Counted from the first letter of the stretch, positions 8,258 to 16,076 are shown. The stretch: DNA of 64,000 bases from Polaribacter sargassicola (GCF_021991835.1 NZ_JAHDAU010000005.1:124001-188000); one strand, 5' to 3'. A program made the numbers and translations. The notes: generated by a model from the sequence alone, not told the origin.

Positions 8258-9022
8258 TTATTTTATTGTTGTAAATGGTACTAGGTTGTTAATAGCATTG
8301 GTAATAAAATTATCTTCTAAACCATTTACAATCCAGGTTTCTATATTTGCTTTTTTTGTTAACGAAGCAGCTTCTATTTTAGACGCCATTCCGCCAGTTC
8401 CGTGAGATGATTTAGAACTAACCACTTCACTTTTTAAATCTTCAAAATTATCAACCTCTAAAATAGTTTCTGGATTGTTGTTTTTAAAAGACTCTTTAGT
8501 GTAAATTCCGTTTGTATTTGTAGCAATTATTAATAAGTCTACGTCTAATAAAGTAGCTGTTAATGCTGCTAATTTATCATTATCACCAAACTTAATTTCA
8601 TCAGTGGCAACAGTATCATTTTCGTTGATGATAGGTATGTAATTATTGTTTACTAAAACATTAATGGTATTTACAATATTGGTTTTACTTTCTTGTTTTT
8701 CAAAATCTGAATAGGAGAGTAGACACTGAGAACTTAACAAGCCATATTCTCTAAAAATTTCTTGATAAATTCTAATTAAATGTGGCTGCCCAATAGATGC
8801 TAATGCTTGTTTTACAAAGACATCTTCTTGTTTACTCTCTAATTTTACAAACTGTTTTGCAACAGCAATTGCACCAGAGCTTACAATAATAAACTCGCAA
8901 GAATCTTTTAATTTTGCAATTTGATTTGCAATATCTTCAATTTTTCCTCTAGAAATATTATTGGTTTCTTTGGTAAGAGTATTAGAACCTATTTTTAGTA
9001 AAATTCGCTTTTTCTTTTGCAT
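8258..9022 (-). CDS. proB: Glutamate 5-kinase ProB, kinase domain only
   Basis: Catalyses the first step of proline synthesis, ATP-dependent phosphorylation of glutamate. I place the start at the ATG at 9022, giving MQKKKRILLKIGSNTL, 254 residues, one base after the proA stop (TAATATG). An in-frame ATG at 9040 and one at 9094 lie inside proA and would add non-conserved residues. The amino-acid-kinase fold is seen in KIGSNTLTK, IVSSGAIAV, NENDTVATDEIKFGDNDKLA and SSHGTGGMASKIEAA. The C-terminal PUA domain of the E. coli enzyme (367 residues) is absent. Confidence 0.92.
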   Translation of the reverse strand: MQKKKRILLKIGSNTLTKETNNISRGKIEDIANQIAKLKDSCEFIIVSSGAIAVAKQFVKLESKQEDVFVKQALASIGQPHLIRIYQEIFREYGLLSSQCLLSYSDFEKQESKTNIVNTINVLVNNNYIPIINENDTVATDEIKFGDNDKLAALTATLLDVDLLIIATNTNGIYTKESFKNNNPETILEVDNFEDLKSEVVSSKSSHGTGGMASKIEAASLTKKANIETWIVNGLEDNFITNAINNLVPFTTIK

Positions 9023-9023
9023 A

Positions 9024-10217
9024 TTATCTTGTTTGTCCATTACCATGAACGTACCATTTATTTGTAACCAAATGTTGTAAACCAATTGGTCCACGTTGGT
9101 GTAATTTATCCGTACTAATTGCTAATTCGCCGCCCAAACCTAATTGACCACCATCTGTAAAACGTGTAGAAGCATTATGATAAACAGCAGCAGTATCTAC
9201 ATTTTCCATAAATAATTTGGCTTCTGTTTCGTTTTTTGTGATGATTGCTGCAGAATGACCACCTGCATAAATATTTATCATTGAAATTGCTGCCTCGTTC
9301 GATGCAATTTCTCCAATTACAATTTTATAATCTAAAAACTCTTCATACCAAACTTCGTTTGATGAAATTGCTTCTAGTTGATGATTTTTAGCCACAATTT
9401 CATCACCTAAAACTGTAATTTTATTTTCATTTAATTTTGATATTAGTTTGTTGATAAAAGTATTTTTATCCGCTAAATTTTCATCAATTAAAACTTTATC
9501 AACGGCATTACAAGCAGATATTTTAGATTTTCCGTTAATGATGATATCAATTGCAATATCTAAACCTGCCTCTTTAGAAACATACACAAAATTGTTTCCG
9601 CGTCCGCTAATAATAACCGGACAAGTAGCGTGTTGTTTAACAAAAGCTATTAAACGTTCTCCGCCACGAGGAACAATTAAGTCTACTTTTTGTGTTGGTT
9701 TTTCTAAAAAAGCTTGAGTTTCGGTTCTATTAAACTGTAAGTATTCTACCCAATTTGTAGATGCTCCATGTTTTTGTAGAGCTTTATGCCAAAGTTCTAC
9801 AATTTTCAAATTAGAGTTTAAAGACTCTTTACCACCTTTTAAAAGTATTTTATTACCCGATTTAAAAGCAATTCCTGCAGCTTCTACAGTTACATCTGGT
9901 CTAGATTCGTAAATAATTAAAACTGTACCAAAAGATGCTGTTTTGTTATAAACTTGCATACCGTTATCATGTTTAAAACTAAAACGTTCTACACCAACAG
10001 GATCTGCTTGTGTAGCCAAATGTTTTGCAGCTTTAATCATTTCATCAACTTTTGCATTATCTGCTTTTAAACGATCAAACATAGAAATATCATCACCTTT
10101 ATAAGCTTCTAAATCTTTTTTATTGATGTTTATAATTGCTTCTCTTTCTTGTTCTAAAAGTGATGCCATTGTTAATAAAACAGCATTTCTAGTTTCTATA
10201 GATAATAAAGTGTTCAT
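9024..10217 (-). CDS. proA: Gamma-glutamyl phosphate reductase ProA
   Basis: A 397-residue NADPH-dependent aldehyde-dehydrogenase-fold enzyme that reduces glutamyl-5-phosphate to glutamate semialdehyde, the branch point to proline. Seen: LIIYESRPDVTVEAAGIAFKSGN-type cofactor region (given here only in part), the catalytic cysteine in KSKISACNAVDKVL (about residue 230), and DGGQLGLGGELAIST followed by RGPIGLQHL near the C-terminus, all family hallmarks. It sits directly upstream of proB, reversed from the usual proB-proA order, with the next start one base after its stop. Confidence 0.95.
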   Translation of the reverse strand: MNTLLSIETRNAVLLTMASLLEQEREAIININKKDLEAYKGDDISMFDRLKADNAKVDEMIKAAKHLATQADPVGVERFSFKHDNGMQVYNKTASFGTVLIIYESRPDVTVEAAGIAFKSGNKILLKGGKESLNSNLKIVELWHKALQKHGASTNWVEYLQFNRTETQAFLEKPTQKVDLIVPRGGERLIAFVKQHATCPVIISGRGNNFVYVSKEAGLDIAIDIIINGKSKISACNAVDKVLIDENLADKNTFINKLISKLNENKITVLGDEIVAKNHQLEAISSNEVWYEEFLDYKIVIGEIASNEAAISMINIYAGGHSAAIITKNETEAKLFMENVDTAAVYHNASTRFTDGGQLGLGGELAISTDKLHQRGPIGLQHLVTNKWYVHGNGQTR

Positions 10218-10234
10218 CTTTTAGATTTTATTTT

Positions 10235-11365
10235 TTATGCTTCTAAAGCATCAACTAAAGCTTCAAAAAAATGATTGATATGATCTTTTCTAACAGTTAA
10301 TGGAGGTAAAATTCTTAATAACTTCTTATTCATTGCGCCACCAGTAAAAATGTGGTAATCGTAAATTAATTTTTTACGTAAATCGCCAACTTCAAAATCA
10401 AATTCTAAACCTAACATTAGTCCTTTACCTTTTATTTTTTTGATTTGCGGAATTGTTTTGGCTATTTTTAAAAAATAACATGAAATTTCATTTGCATTTT
10501 CTAATAAATTTTGCTCTACAATAACCTCTAAAACAGATAAACCTGCAGCACATGCTAAATGATTTCCTCCAAAAGTAGTACCTAACATTCCAAATTTAGC
10601 TTCAATGCTTGGATGAATCAAAATACCTCCCATAGGAAAACCATTTCCCATACCTTTAGCTATAGAAATAATATCTGGCGTAACATTGTAATATTGATAA
10701 GCAAAAAACTTACCAGAACGCCCGTAACCACACTGAATTTCATCAGCAATAAACATAGTGTTATTAGCTTTACAAAGCGCATCTACTTGTTCGTAAAACG
10801 TTGCATCTGCTTGGTCTAAACCACCAACACCTTGTATAAATTCTACAATAACTGCACAAACATCACCTTTTTCTAGTTCTGTTTTTACAGCATCGATATC
10901 ATTTAAATCTAAAAAAGTAACTTTTTGTTGGGCATTTATTGGAGCAATAATATTTTTATTATCTGTAGCAGCAACAGCAGCAGAAGTTCTACCATGAAAA
11001 CTATTTGAAAAAGCAATTACTCTAGGTTTTTCTGTTTTAAAGGAAGCTAATTTTAAGGCATTTTCATTGGCTTCTGCACCCGAATTACATAAAAATAATT
11101 GATAATCTTTGCAACCAGAAACCTCTTCTAATTTTGAGGCTAATTTTTTTTGTAATGGATTTTGAATTGCATTTGAATAAAAACCTAATCGAGAAACTTG
11201 TTTAGAAACTGCCTCTACATATTTAGGATGACCATGACCAATAGAAATAACTCCATGACCTCCGTATAAATCTAAATATTCCGTTTTATTATCATCATAT
11301 ACATAAATTCCTTTTGCTTTAACAGGTGTAACATCGTACAAAGGATAAACGTTAAATAGTGGCAT
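10235..11365 (-). CDS. argD: Acyl-ornithine aminotransferase ArgD
   Basis: A 376-residue class-III PLP aminotransferase that interconverts acyl-glutamate semialdehyde and acyl-ornithine. Visible are GGHGVISIGHGHP near the N-terminus, FCNSGAEANE-like LFLCNSGAEANENALK (phosphate cup), FHGRTSA, the cofactor-contacting ADEIQCGYGR, and the Schiff-base lysine in SIAKGMGNGFPMGG. An ornithine-delta-aminotransferase (RocD) role is possible because the gene sits between proA and proC, but the full set of arg genes makes ArgD the better call. Confidence 0.88.
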   Translation of the reverse strand: MPLFNVYPLYDVTPVKAKGIYVYDDNKTEYLDLYGGHGVISIGHGHPKYVEAVSKQVSRLGFYSNAIQNPLQKKLASKLEEVSGCKDYQLFLCNSGAEANENALKLASFKTEKPRVIAFSNSFHGRTSAAVAATDNKNIIAPINAQQKVTFLDLNDIDAVKTELEKGDVCAVIVEFIQGVGGLDQADATFYEQVDALCKANNTMFIADEIQCGYGRSGKFFAYQYYNVTPDIISIAKGMGNGFPMGGILIHPSIEAKFGMLGTTFGGNHLACAAGLSVLEVIVEQNLLENANEISCYFLKIAKTIPQIKKIKGKGLMLGLEFDFEVGDLRKKLIYDYHIFTGGAMNKKLLRILPPLTVRKDHINHFFEALVDALEA

Positions 11366-11369
11366 TTTC

Positions 11370-12161
11370 TTAGTTTTTTATTTGGTTAATTTTATCAAAT
11401 GATTTGTTGATTCCTTTTATTAAAGAAGAACTTAAACCTTGGTGTTCCATTTCGTTTAAACCTTCTATAGTGCAACCTCCAGGAGTAGTAACTCTGTCTA
11501 TTTCTGCTTCTGGGTGGTTGCCAGATTCTTTTAATAATGTAGCGGCACCAAAACAAGTTTGCATTGCCAATTCATGTGCTTCATCGGCTTCAAAACCTAA
11601 CTGAATTGCACCTTGTGTTGTTGCGCGTATTAAACGCATCCAAAAAGCAATTCCGCTTGCACAAATAACAGTTGCAGCTTGTAATTGCTCTTCTGGTATT
11701 TCCATAGAAATACCCAAACTATTAAAGATAGTTTTGGCAATTTCTACTTTTTCTTTTCCTTTTGTATTTGGTGAAAGGCACGTCATAGATTGACCAACAG
11801 AAGCCGCAGTGTTTGGCATAGAACGTATAATATATTGCTCTTTGCCAACAACAGCTTCTATTTTAGCAATAGAAAAACCAGTAATTACAGAAATTATAAT
11901 ATGATTTTCTGTTAATAATGGCTTTATATTTTTTAAAATAGCTTCAAAATGTCTGGGTTGAACCGCAAAAATTAAAACATTGGCATTTTTAACAGCTTCT
12001 TCATTATCAGACGTTAAAACCACCTCATCATAAATATTAAATTTATTTAGAGAATTGGTGTTACGCTTTGTCATATAAAGAGATGTAACTGTTTTGTTAG
12101 TCAATAATCCTTTTGCTATAGATTGTCCTAAACTTCCTGCACCTATAATTGCTGCTTTCAT
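11370..12161 (-). CDS. proC: Pyrroline-5-carboxylate reductase ProC
   Basis: A 263-residue NAD(P)H-dependent reductase making proline from pyrroline-5-carboxylate. The N-terminal Rossmann loop is IIGAGSLGQSIAKGL, and the family C-terminal signature runs through TTPGGCTIEGLNEME, contacting the substrate. With proA and proB in the same operon it completes proline synthesis from glutamate. The argD start is 4 nt downstream. An 80-nt gap with an inverted repeat separates it from argC. Confidence 0.93.
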   Translation of the reverse strand: MKAAIIGAGSLGQSIAKGLLTNKTVTSLYMTKRNTNSLNKFNIYDEVVLTSDNEEAVKNANVLIFAVQPRHFEAILKNIKPLLTENHIIISVITGFSIAKIEAVVGKEQYIIRSMPNTAASVGQSMTCLSPNTKGKEKVEIAKTIFNSLGISMEIPEEQLQAATVICASGIAFWMRLIRATTQGAIQLGFEADEAHELAMQTCFGAATLLKESGNHPEAEIDRVTTPGGCTIEGLNEMEHQGLSSSLIKGINKSFDKINQIKN

Positions 12162-12179
12162 AATTGTTGCTTTTTGTTG

Positions 12180-12238
12180 ATAGTTTTTTGTTTTTGGATG
12201 AGTGTGTTATAAACTAACAACCAAAAACTAAAAACTAT
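12180..12238. repeat. Inverted repeat between argC and proC
   Basis: Two 18-nt arms, ATAGTTTTTTGTTTTTGG (12180-12197) and CCAAAAACTAAAAACTAT (12221-12238), complementary except for one mismatch, with a 23-nt loop. It would form a stable hairpin in the arg transcript. Lacking a terminal T-run on the coding strand, it is more likely a processing/stability element or an interspersed repeat than a full terminator. Confidence 0.5.
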
Positions 12239-12241
12239 TTT

Positions 12242-13219
12242 CTAGAAATAATTCGCTTTTAAATTTAAACCTAATGTTTCTTCAAAACCATACATTAAAT
12301 TCATATTCTGAATCGCTGCACCAGAAGCACCTTTTAATAAATTATCAATAGTACTTGTTATTAATAATTTATTGCCATGTTTTTCTAACTGAACCAAACA
12401 TTTATTAGTATTTACTACTTGTTTCATAAAAATACTTTCATCAGAAACAAATGTAAAAGCAGCATCTTTATAATATTCTTTATAAATTGATTTTGCCTCT
12501 TCTAAAGAACCATCAAACTTTGTGTACGTTGTTGCAAAAATTCCTCTAGAAAAATCACCTCTGTTTGGCATAAAGTTAATTTCTGCATTAAAATCACTTT
12601 GTAATTGATTTACTGTTTGATTAATTTCTCCTAAATGTTGATGATTAAAAGCTTTGTAGTGAGAAAAATTATTGTCTCTCCATGTAAAATGCGTAGTTGC
12701 AGAAAGCGAAGTTCCTGCTCCTGTAGCACCAGTTACTGCGTTTATATGAACATCGTTTTTTAACAATCCGTTTGCGGCTAACGGTAAAATTGCCAATTGT
12801 AAAGCAGTTGCAAAACAACCAGGGTTTGCAATGTATTTAGCAGATTTTATAGCCTCTTTTTGTAATTCTGGCAAACCATAAACAAATTCTTTACCTTCAA
12901 AATTTTTATCAGCAATTAATCTAAAATCATTACTTAAATCAATAATTTTTGTGTGATTAGAAAAACTATTGTTTTGTAAAAAAGCAGTAGAATTTCCATG
13001 ACCTAAACATAAAAATAAAACATCTACATCAGCATTAATTTTACTTGTAAAATCTATTTTTGTAGAACCTACTAAATCTTGATGAACTTTATATAATTTA
13101 TTACCAGCGTTAGAAGTACTGTACACAAAATTGATATTTGTTTCTGGATGATTTAACAATAATCTTATTAATTCTCCTGCTGTGTAACCTGCACCACCAA
13201 TAATTCCTACTTCTAACAT
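12242..13219 (-). CDS. argC: N-acyl-gamma-glutamyl-phosphate reductase ArgC
   Basis: A 325-residue semialdehyde-dehydrogenase-fold enzyme reducing acylglutamyl phosphate. Seen: the N-terminal GIIGGAGYTAGELIRLL nucleotide loop (5-21), DLSNDFRL, and the active-site cysteine Cys135 in ANPGCFATALQLA. The substrate histidine region is represented by FNHQHLGEI. It begins 2 nt after the argG stop, so coupling is likely. The length is normal for the type-1 family. Confidence 0.94.
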   Translation of the reverse strand: MLEVGIIGGAGYTAGELIRLLLNHPETNINFVYSTSNAGNKLYKVHQDLVGSTKIDFTSKINADVDVLFLCLGHGNSTAFLQNNSFSNHTKIIDLSNDFRLIADKNFEGKEFVYGLPELQKEAIKSAKYIANPGCFATALQLAILPLAANGLLKNDVHINAVTGATGAGTSLSATTHFTWRDNNFSHYKAFNHQHLGEINQTVNQLQSDFNAEINFMPNRGDFSRGIFATTYTKFDGSLEEAKSIYKEYYKDAAFTFVSDESIFMKQVVNTNKCLVQLEKHGNKLLITSTIDNLLKGASGAAIQNMNLMYGFEETLGLNLKANYF

Positions 13220-13221
13220 AA

Positions 13222-14397
13222 TTATTTGTTTACTTGTTGATATATTTTGTTCTGGTTACCTATAATTTTAATAAAACCTTTAGCATCATCTGCTGTCCAA
13301 GCTTTATTTTCTTCACCATACGTACTAAATGCGCTCGACATTAAATCGTGTTTAGATACAATACCATCTAAAGTAAAATGATATGGTTTTAAAGAAACCA
13401 CCACATCACCAGAAACCATTTTTTGAGAACTTTGTAAAAAAGCTTCTGTATCTCTCATTACAGGATCTAAATATTGACCTTCGTGTAAATGCATTCCGTA
13501 AAAACTAGATAAATATTCTTTGTGTTGTAATTGCCATTTTGTTAAAGTGTGTTTTTCTAATAAATGATGTGCTTTTACAGTAATTAAAGCAGCTGCAGCT
13601 TCAAAACCAACTCTTCCTTTTGTACCAACAATAGTATCTCCAACATGAATATCTCTACCAATTGCAAATTTAGAAGCAATATTGTTTAAGTTTTCAATAT
13701 TTATTTCAGGTGCATTTTCTTGTCCGTTTAAAGCAACAAATTCACCATTTTTAAAAGTTAACGTAACTTTTTCTTCTCCTTCTTTTTCTAATTGAGAAGG
13801 ATACGCTTCGCTAGGTAATGGTTTTTCTGATTTTAAAGTTTCTACACCACCAACACTTGTTCCCCAAAGACCTTTGTTTACAGAGTATTTAGATTTTTCC
13901 CAATTCATGTCAATTCCTTCAGACTTTAAGTAATCAATTTCTTCTTGTCTGGCTAATTTTTGATCTCTAATTGGGGTAATAATTTTAATATTTGGCGCCA
14001 ATGTTTGAAAAATCATATCAAATCTTACTTGGTCATTTCCTGCACCAGTACTTCCGTGTGCAATATATTCTGCATCTATACTTTTGGCATATTCAATAAT
14101 TTCAATAGCTTGTATAATTCTTTCTGCACTTACAGATAGAGGATAAGTGGCATTTTTTAATACATTACCAAATATTAAATACTTAACTACTTTATTATAG
14201 AAAGTAGCAACTGCATCAATATTTTTATAAGTTGTAACTCCCATTTTGTAGGCGTTACTTTCTATATGGCTAATTTCTTCTTTTGTAAAACCACCTGTAT
14301 TTACACTTACAGCATGTACATCATATTCTTTAGATAAACTTACAGCACAATAAGATGTGTCTAATCCTCCGCTATATGCAATTACTAATTTTTTCAT
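13222..14397 (-). CDS. argG: Argininosuccinate synthase ArgG
   Basis: A 391-residue ATP pyrophosphatase joining citrulline and aspartate. The PP-loop AYSGGLDTSY (8-17) is at the N-terminus, followed by HGSTGAGNDQVRFD (about 115-128) and TPIRDQ. WGTSVGGVETL corresponds to the substrate-binding segment. The start overlaps the stop of the upstream GNAT gene by 4 nt (ATGA), and argC follows after 2 nt, so it is an internal operon gene. Confidence 0.95.
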   Translation of the reverse strand: MKKLVIAYSGGLDTSYCAVSLSKEYDVHAVSVNTGGFTKEEISHIESNAYKMGVTTYKNIDAVATFYNKVVKYLIFGNVLKNATYPLSVSAERIIQAIEIIEYAKSIDAEYIAHGSTGAGNDQVRFDMIFQTLAPNIKIITPIRDQKLARQEEIDYLKSEGIDMNWEKSKYSVNKGLWGTSVGGVETLKSEKPLPSEAYPSQLEKEGEEKVTLTFKNGEFVALNGQENAPEINIENLNNIASKFAIGRDIHVGDTIVGTKGRVGFEAAAALITVKAHHLLEKHTLTKWQLQHKEYLSSFYGMHLHEGQYLDPVMRDTEAFLQSSQKMVSGDVVVSLKPYHFTLDGIVSKHDLMSSAFSTYGEENKAWTADDAKGFIKIIGNQNKIYQQVNK

Positions 14398-15014
14398 TTT
14401 TTATTTTCTTTTTTTAGAAACAAGTTCTGTTTAATATCTTTTAATTTTTTAAATACGCTTTCTTTAACTTCTACAGAAGCTTCTTTATTATTGTTTTTTG
14501 GATCGAACAACATACCTGTACACAAACACATTTTTCTGTCTGTTCTTGTTAAAACATCATAATTTCTACAAGTTTGGCAACCATCCCAGAAAGATTGATC
14601 GTCTGTTAATTCAGAAAAAGTAACAGGTTTGTAACCTAAATCACTATTTAATTTCATTACAGCTAAACCAGTAGTAATACTGAATACTTTAGCATCTGGA
14701 AACTTGGTTCTAGAATGCTTAAAGATAACTTCTTTAATTTGTTTAGCAAGCCCAATGTTTCTATAATCTGGGTGCACAATTAACCCAGAATTGGCAACAA
14801 ATTTTCCATGTCCCCATTGTTCTATATAACAAAACCCTGCAAACTTGCCATTATCTAAAGCAATTACTGCGTTACCATTTTCTATTTTAGTGGCAATATA
14901 TTCTGGTTTACGTTTAGCTATACCAGTACCTCTTACTTGTGCAGCATCTTCTATAGTTTTGCAAATAATATCTGCATAAACTGTATGTGATTTGTTAGCA
15001 ATTACAATTTCCAT
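14394..15014 (-). CDS. GNAT acyltransferase, candidate N-acylglutamate synthase (ArgA role)
   Basis: A 206-residue GNAT-fold protein and the first gene of the arg/pro operon. Seen: acyl-CoA-binding loop YRNIGLAKQI (84-93), SGLIVHPDY before it, and a cysteine cluster near the C-terminus (Cys146, Cys149, Cys163, Cys165), suggesting a zinc site. No kinase-like ArgA domain and no argJ are present in the window, so this is the best candidate for making the acylglutamate that ArgB uses. A related GNAT in Bacteroides has, to my knowledge, been assigned as an N-succinylglutamate synthase. Function here is inferred mainly from position. Confidence 0.75.
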   Translation of the reverse strand: MEIVIANKSHTVYADIICKTIEDAAQVRGTGIAKRKPEYIATKIENGNAVIALDNGKFAGFCYIEQWGHGKFVANSGLIVHPDYRNIGLAKQIKEVIFKHSRTKFPDAKVFSITTGLAVMKLNSDLGYKPVTFSELTDDQSFWDGCQTCRNYDVLTRTDRKMCLCTGMLFDPKNNNKEASVEVKESVFKKLKDIKQNLFLKKENKK

Positions 15015-15058
15015 TGCATTGTGTGTGTTTATTTTTTATAAAGTTGTTGTTTGTTTTT

Positions 15059-15121
15059 TTATACTGTAGAATTGGACTCACCTAATTCTTTGAATTTAGA
15101 ACATACCCCAAAGGGCGACAT
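15059..15121 (-). CDS. Second small leader ORF (20 codons), uncertain
   Basis: A 20-codon frame beginning MSPFGVCSKF and ending ESNSTV, with its stop 44 nt before the GNAT start. Its ATG lies in the 3' arm and bulge of the hairpin at 15116-15135, so its translation would depend on leader folding. It resembles no protein I recognise and may be spurious. Confidence 0.25.
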   Translation of the reverse strand: MSPFGVCSKFKELGESNSTV

Positions 15122-15135
15122 GTTGTATAACGTCG
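15116..15135 (-). other. Distal leader hairpin of the arg/pro operon
   Basis: On the minus strand CGACGTT-ATAC-AACatGTCG folds into a 7-bp stem with a 2-nt bulge. Its 3' arm can instead pair with CGACGTTGT in the arginine codons of the upstream leader ORF (15262-15270). It is followed by CCC-TTT-GGGG but no U-run, so it is not a standard intrinsic terminator. Confidence 0.4.
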
Positions 15136-15241
15136 TACATTTATATTGTTATTATTTAAAATAACATAGGGTTGTAAGTAAGTTTTTGTAGAAAGATTCA
15201 CGATAAAAAATAAATGGTTAAATACTGTAATAGGGTAATTT

Positions 15242-15266
15242 GTTGCTAATATATAATATTAACAAC
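15242..15266 (-). other. Proximal leader hairpin covering the stop codon of the arginine leader ORF
   Basis: On the minus strand GTTGTTAATAT-TAT-ATATTAGCAAC forms an 11-bp stem (one G-U pair) with a 3-nt loop. The TAA stop of the leader peptide lies in the 5' arm, so a ribosome finishing or stalling on the peptide would prevent this stem. The overlap of coding sequence and stem is what is expected for peptide-dependent attenuation. Confidence 0.5.
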
Positions 15267-15333
15267 GTCGGTTGCGTAAGCGCATACCGGGAGCTATTGT
15301 AGTACATAATTTATTTCTTGTTGCAGTAATCAT
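15259..15333 (-). CDS. Arginine-rich leader peptide upstream of the arg/pro operon
   Basis: A 24-codon ORF on the operon strand, 245 nt before the first structural gene. It begins MITATRNKL and ends MRLRNRRC. Five of the 24 codons are Arg. Four of these fall within the last seven codons and use CGC, CGC, CGA and CGT, whereas genes around it mostly use AGA. The last codons and the stop form part of two alternative RNA stems. This is the classic shape of an amino-acid attenuator peptide that senses charged tRNA-Arg. Direct: ORF, codon content, stems. Inferred: regulatory role. The predicted promoter is ~60 nt upstream. Confidence 0.6.
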   Translation of the reverse strand: MITATRNKLCTTIAPGMRLRNRRC

Positions 15334-15398
15334 GCTGCTAAAGTATATATTTTTTAAAACTTATTGTTAAAAATATATCTCTTTTTTGTGAGTTTTAT

Positions 15399-15406
15399 CA
15401 AATTTA
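15399..15406 (-). promoter_or_regulatory. Predicted -7 box of the arg/pro operon promoter
   Basis: The minus strand reads TAAATTTG, matching TAnnTTTG, about 66 nt upstream of the leader-peptide ATG. No clear TTG is found at the usual -33 spacing; a 17-bp palindrome sits there instead. Confidence 0.45.
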
Positions 15407-15407
15407 A

Positions 15408-15424
15408 GCAAAATTGGATTTTGC
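15408..15424. promoter_or_regulatory. Palindrome next to the arg/pro promoter, possible operator
   Basis: A perfect inverted repeat GCAAAAT-TGG-ATTTTGC with 7-bp arms begins one base upstream of the -7 box on the operon strand. It occupies the spacer between -7 and -33, where a repressor dimer would block polymerase. It does not closely resemble an E. coli ARG box, so the binding protein is unknown. Confidence 0.35.
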
Positions 15425-15594
15425 GTTAAAAATAAATCAACATAAATGGTTAATATCCAATTTTTTGATAAAATTTAAAAAGGTTTTTTTGTGATAATTA
15501 GTGTATAAATACCATTTTGGTATGGATAATTACAGTTCATCTTTAAAAAAATACAATTCGGTATTCTTTAATTTCTAAAACTAACGTTCCGTTG

Positions 15595-15602
15595 CATATT
15601 TG
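15595..15602 (+). promoter_or_regulatory. Weak predicted -7 box for the DUF2141 gene
   Basis: CATATTTG matches seven of eight positions of TAnnTTTG and lies ~30 nt before the start codon. No good -33 element is seen. Confidence 0.25.
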
Positions 15603-15632
15603 TATTGTAATTAATCACTAAAACAAAATATT

Positions 15633-16046
15633 ATGAAATTTTTACTAGCAGTTATTATGGGAGCAATGTTATTTATTACTAATAATGTTACGGCTCAGAA
15701 AAAAACAATTACAGCAACAGTTGTTAATGCTGTTTCTGATGAAGGAAAAGTAGGCTTTGCATTGTATGATAAAGCTAATTTTAGAATAATACCGTTACAA
15801 GCTTCTGCATCAAAAATTAAAGAAGGAAAAAGTGTAGTAACTTTTAAAAATGTAGAAGTAGGAGAATATGCAATTATCTGTTATCATGATAAAAATAATA
15901 ATGAAAAGATGGATTTTAATTCTTACGGAATGCCAATGGAAGATTACGGAGCTTCTAATAATGTAATGAATTTTGGACCACCAAATTATGAAGATGCTAA
16001 ATTTACAGTTTCTGATAAAGATGTATCTTTAATAATTAAATTTTAA
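15633..16046 (+). CDS. Secreted DUF2141-domain protein
   Basis: A 137-residue protein with an N-terminal signal peptide (hydrophobic LLAVIMGAMLFI, cleavage probably after NNVTA before QKK). The mature part matches the DUF2141 family: KVGFALYDKANF near the start, GEYAIICYHDKNNNEKMDFN in the middle and YGMPMEDYGASNN, a pattern of a small beta-sandwich with Asp/Asn-rich turns. The function of the family is unknown. It precedes the LytS operon by 30 nt and may share its transcript. Confidence 0.8.
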   Translation: MKFLLAVIMGAMLFITNNVTAQKKTITATVVNAVSDEGKVGFALYDKANFRIIPLQASASKIKEGKSVVTFKNVEVGEYAIICYHDKNNNEKMDFNSYGMPMEDYGASNNVMNFGPPNYEDAKFTVSDKDVSLIIKF

Positions 16047-16076
16047 GTAAGTTTAGTACTGTATAAATTAAAAAAA

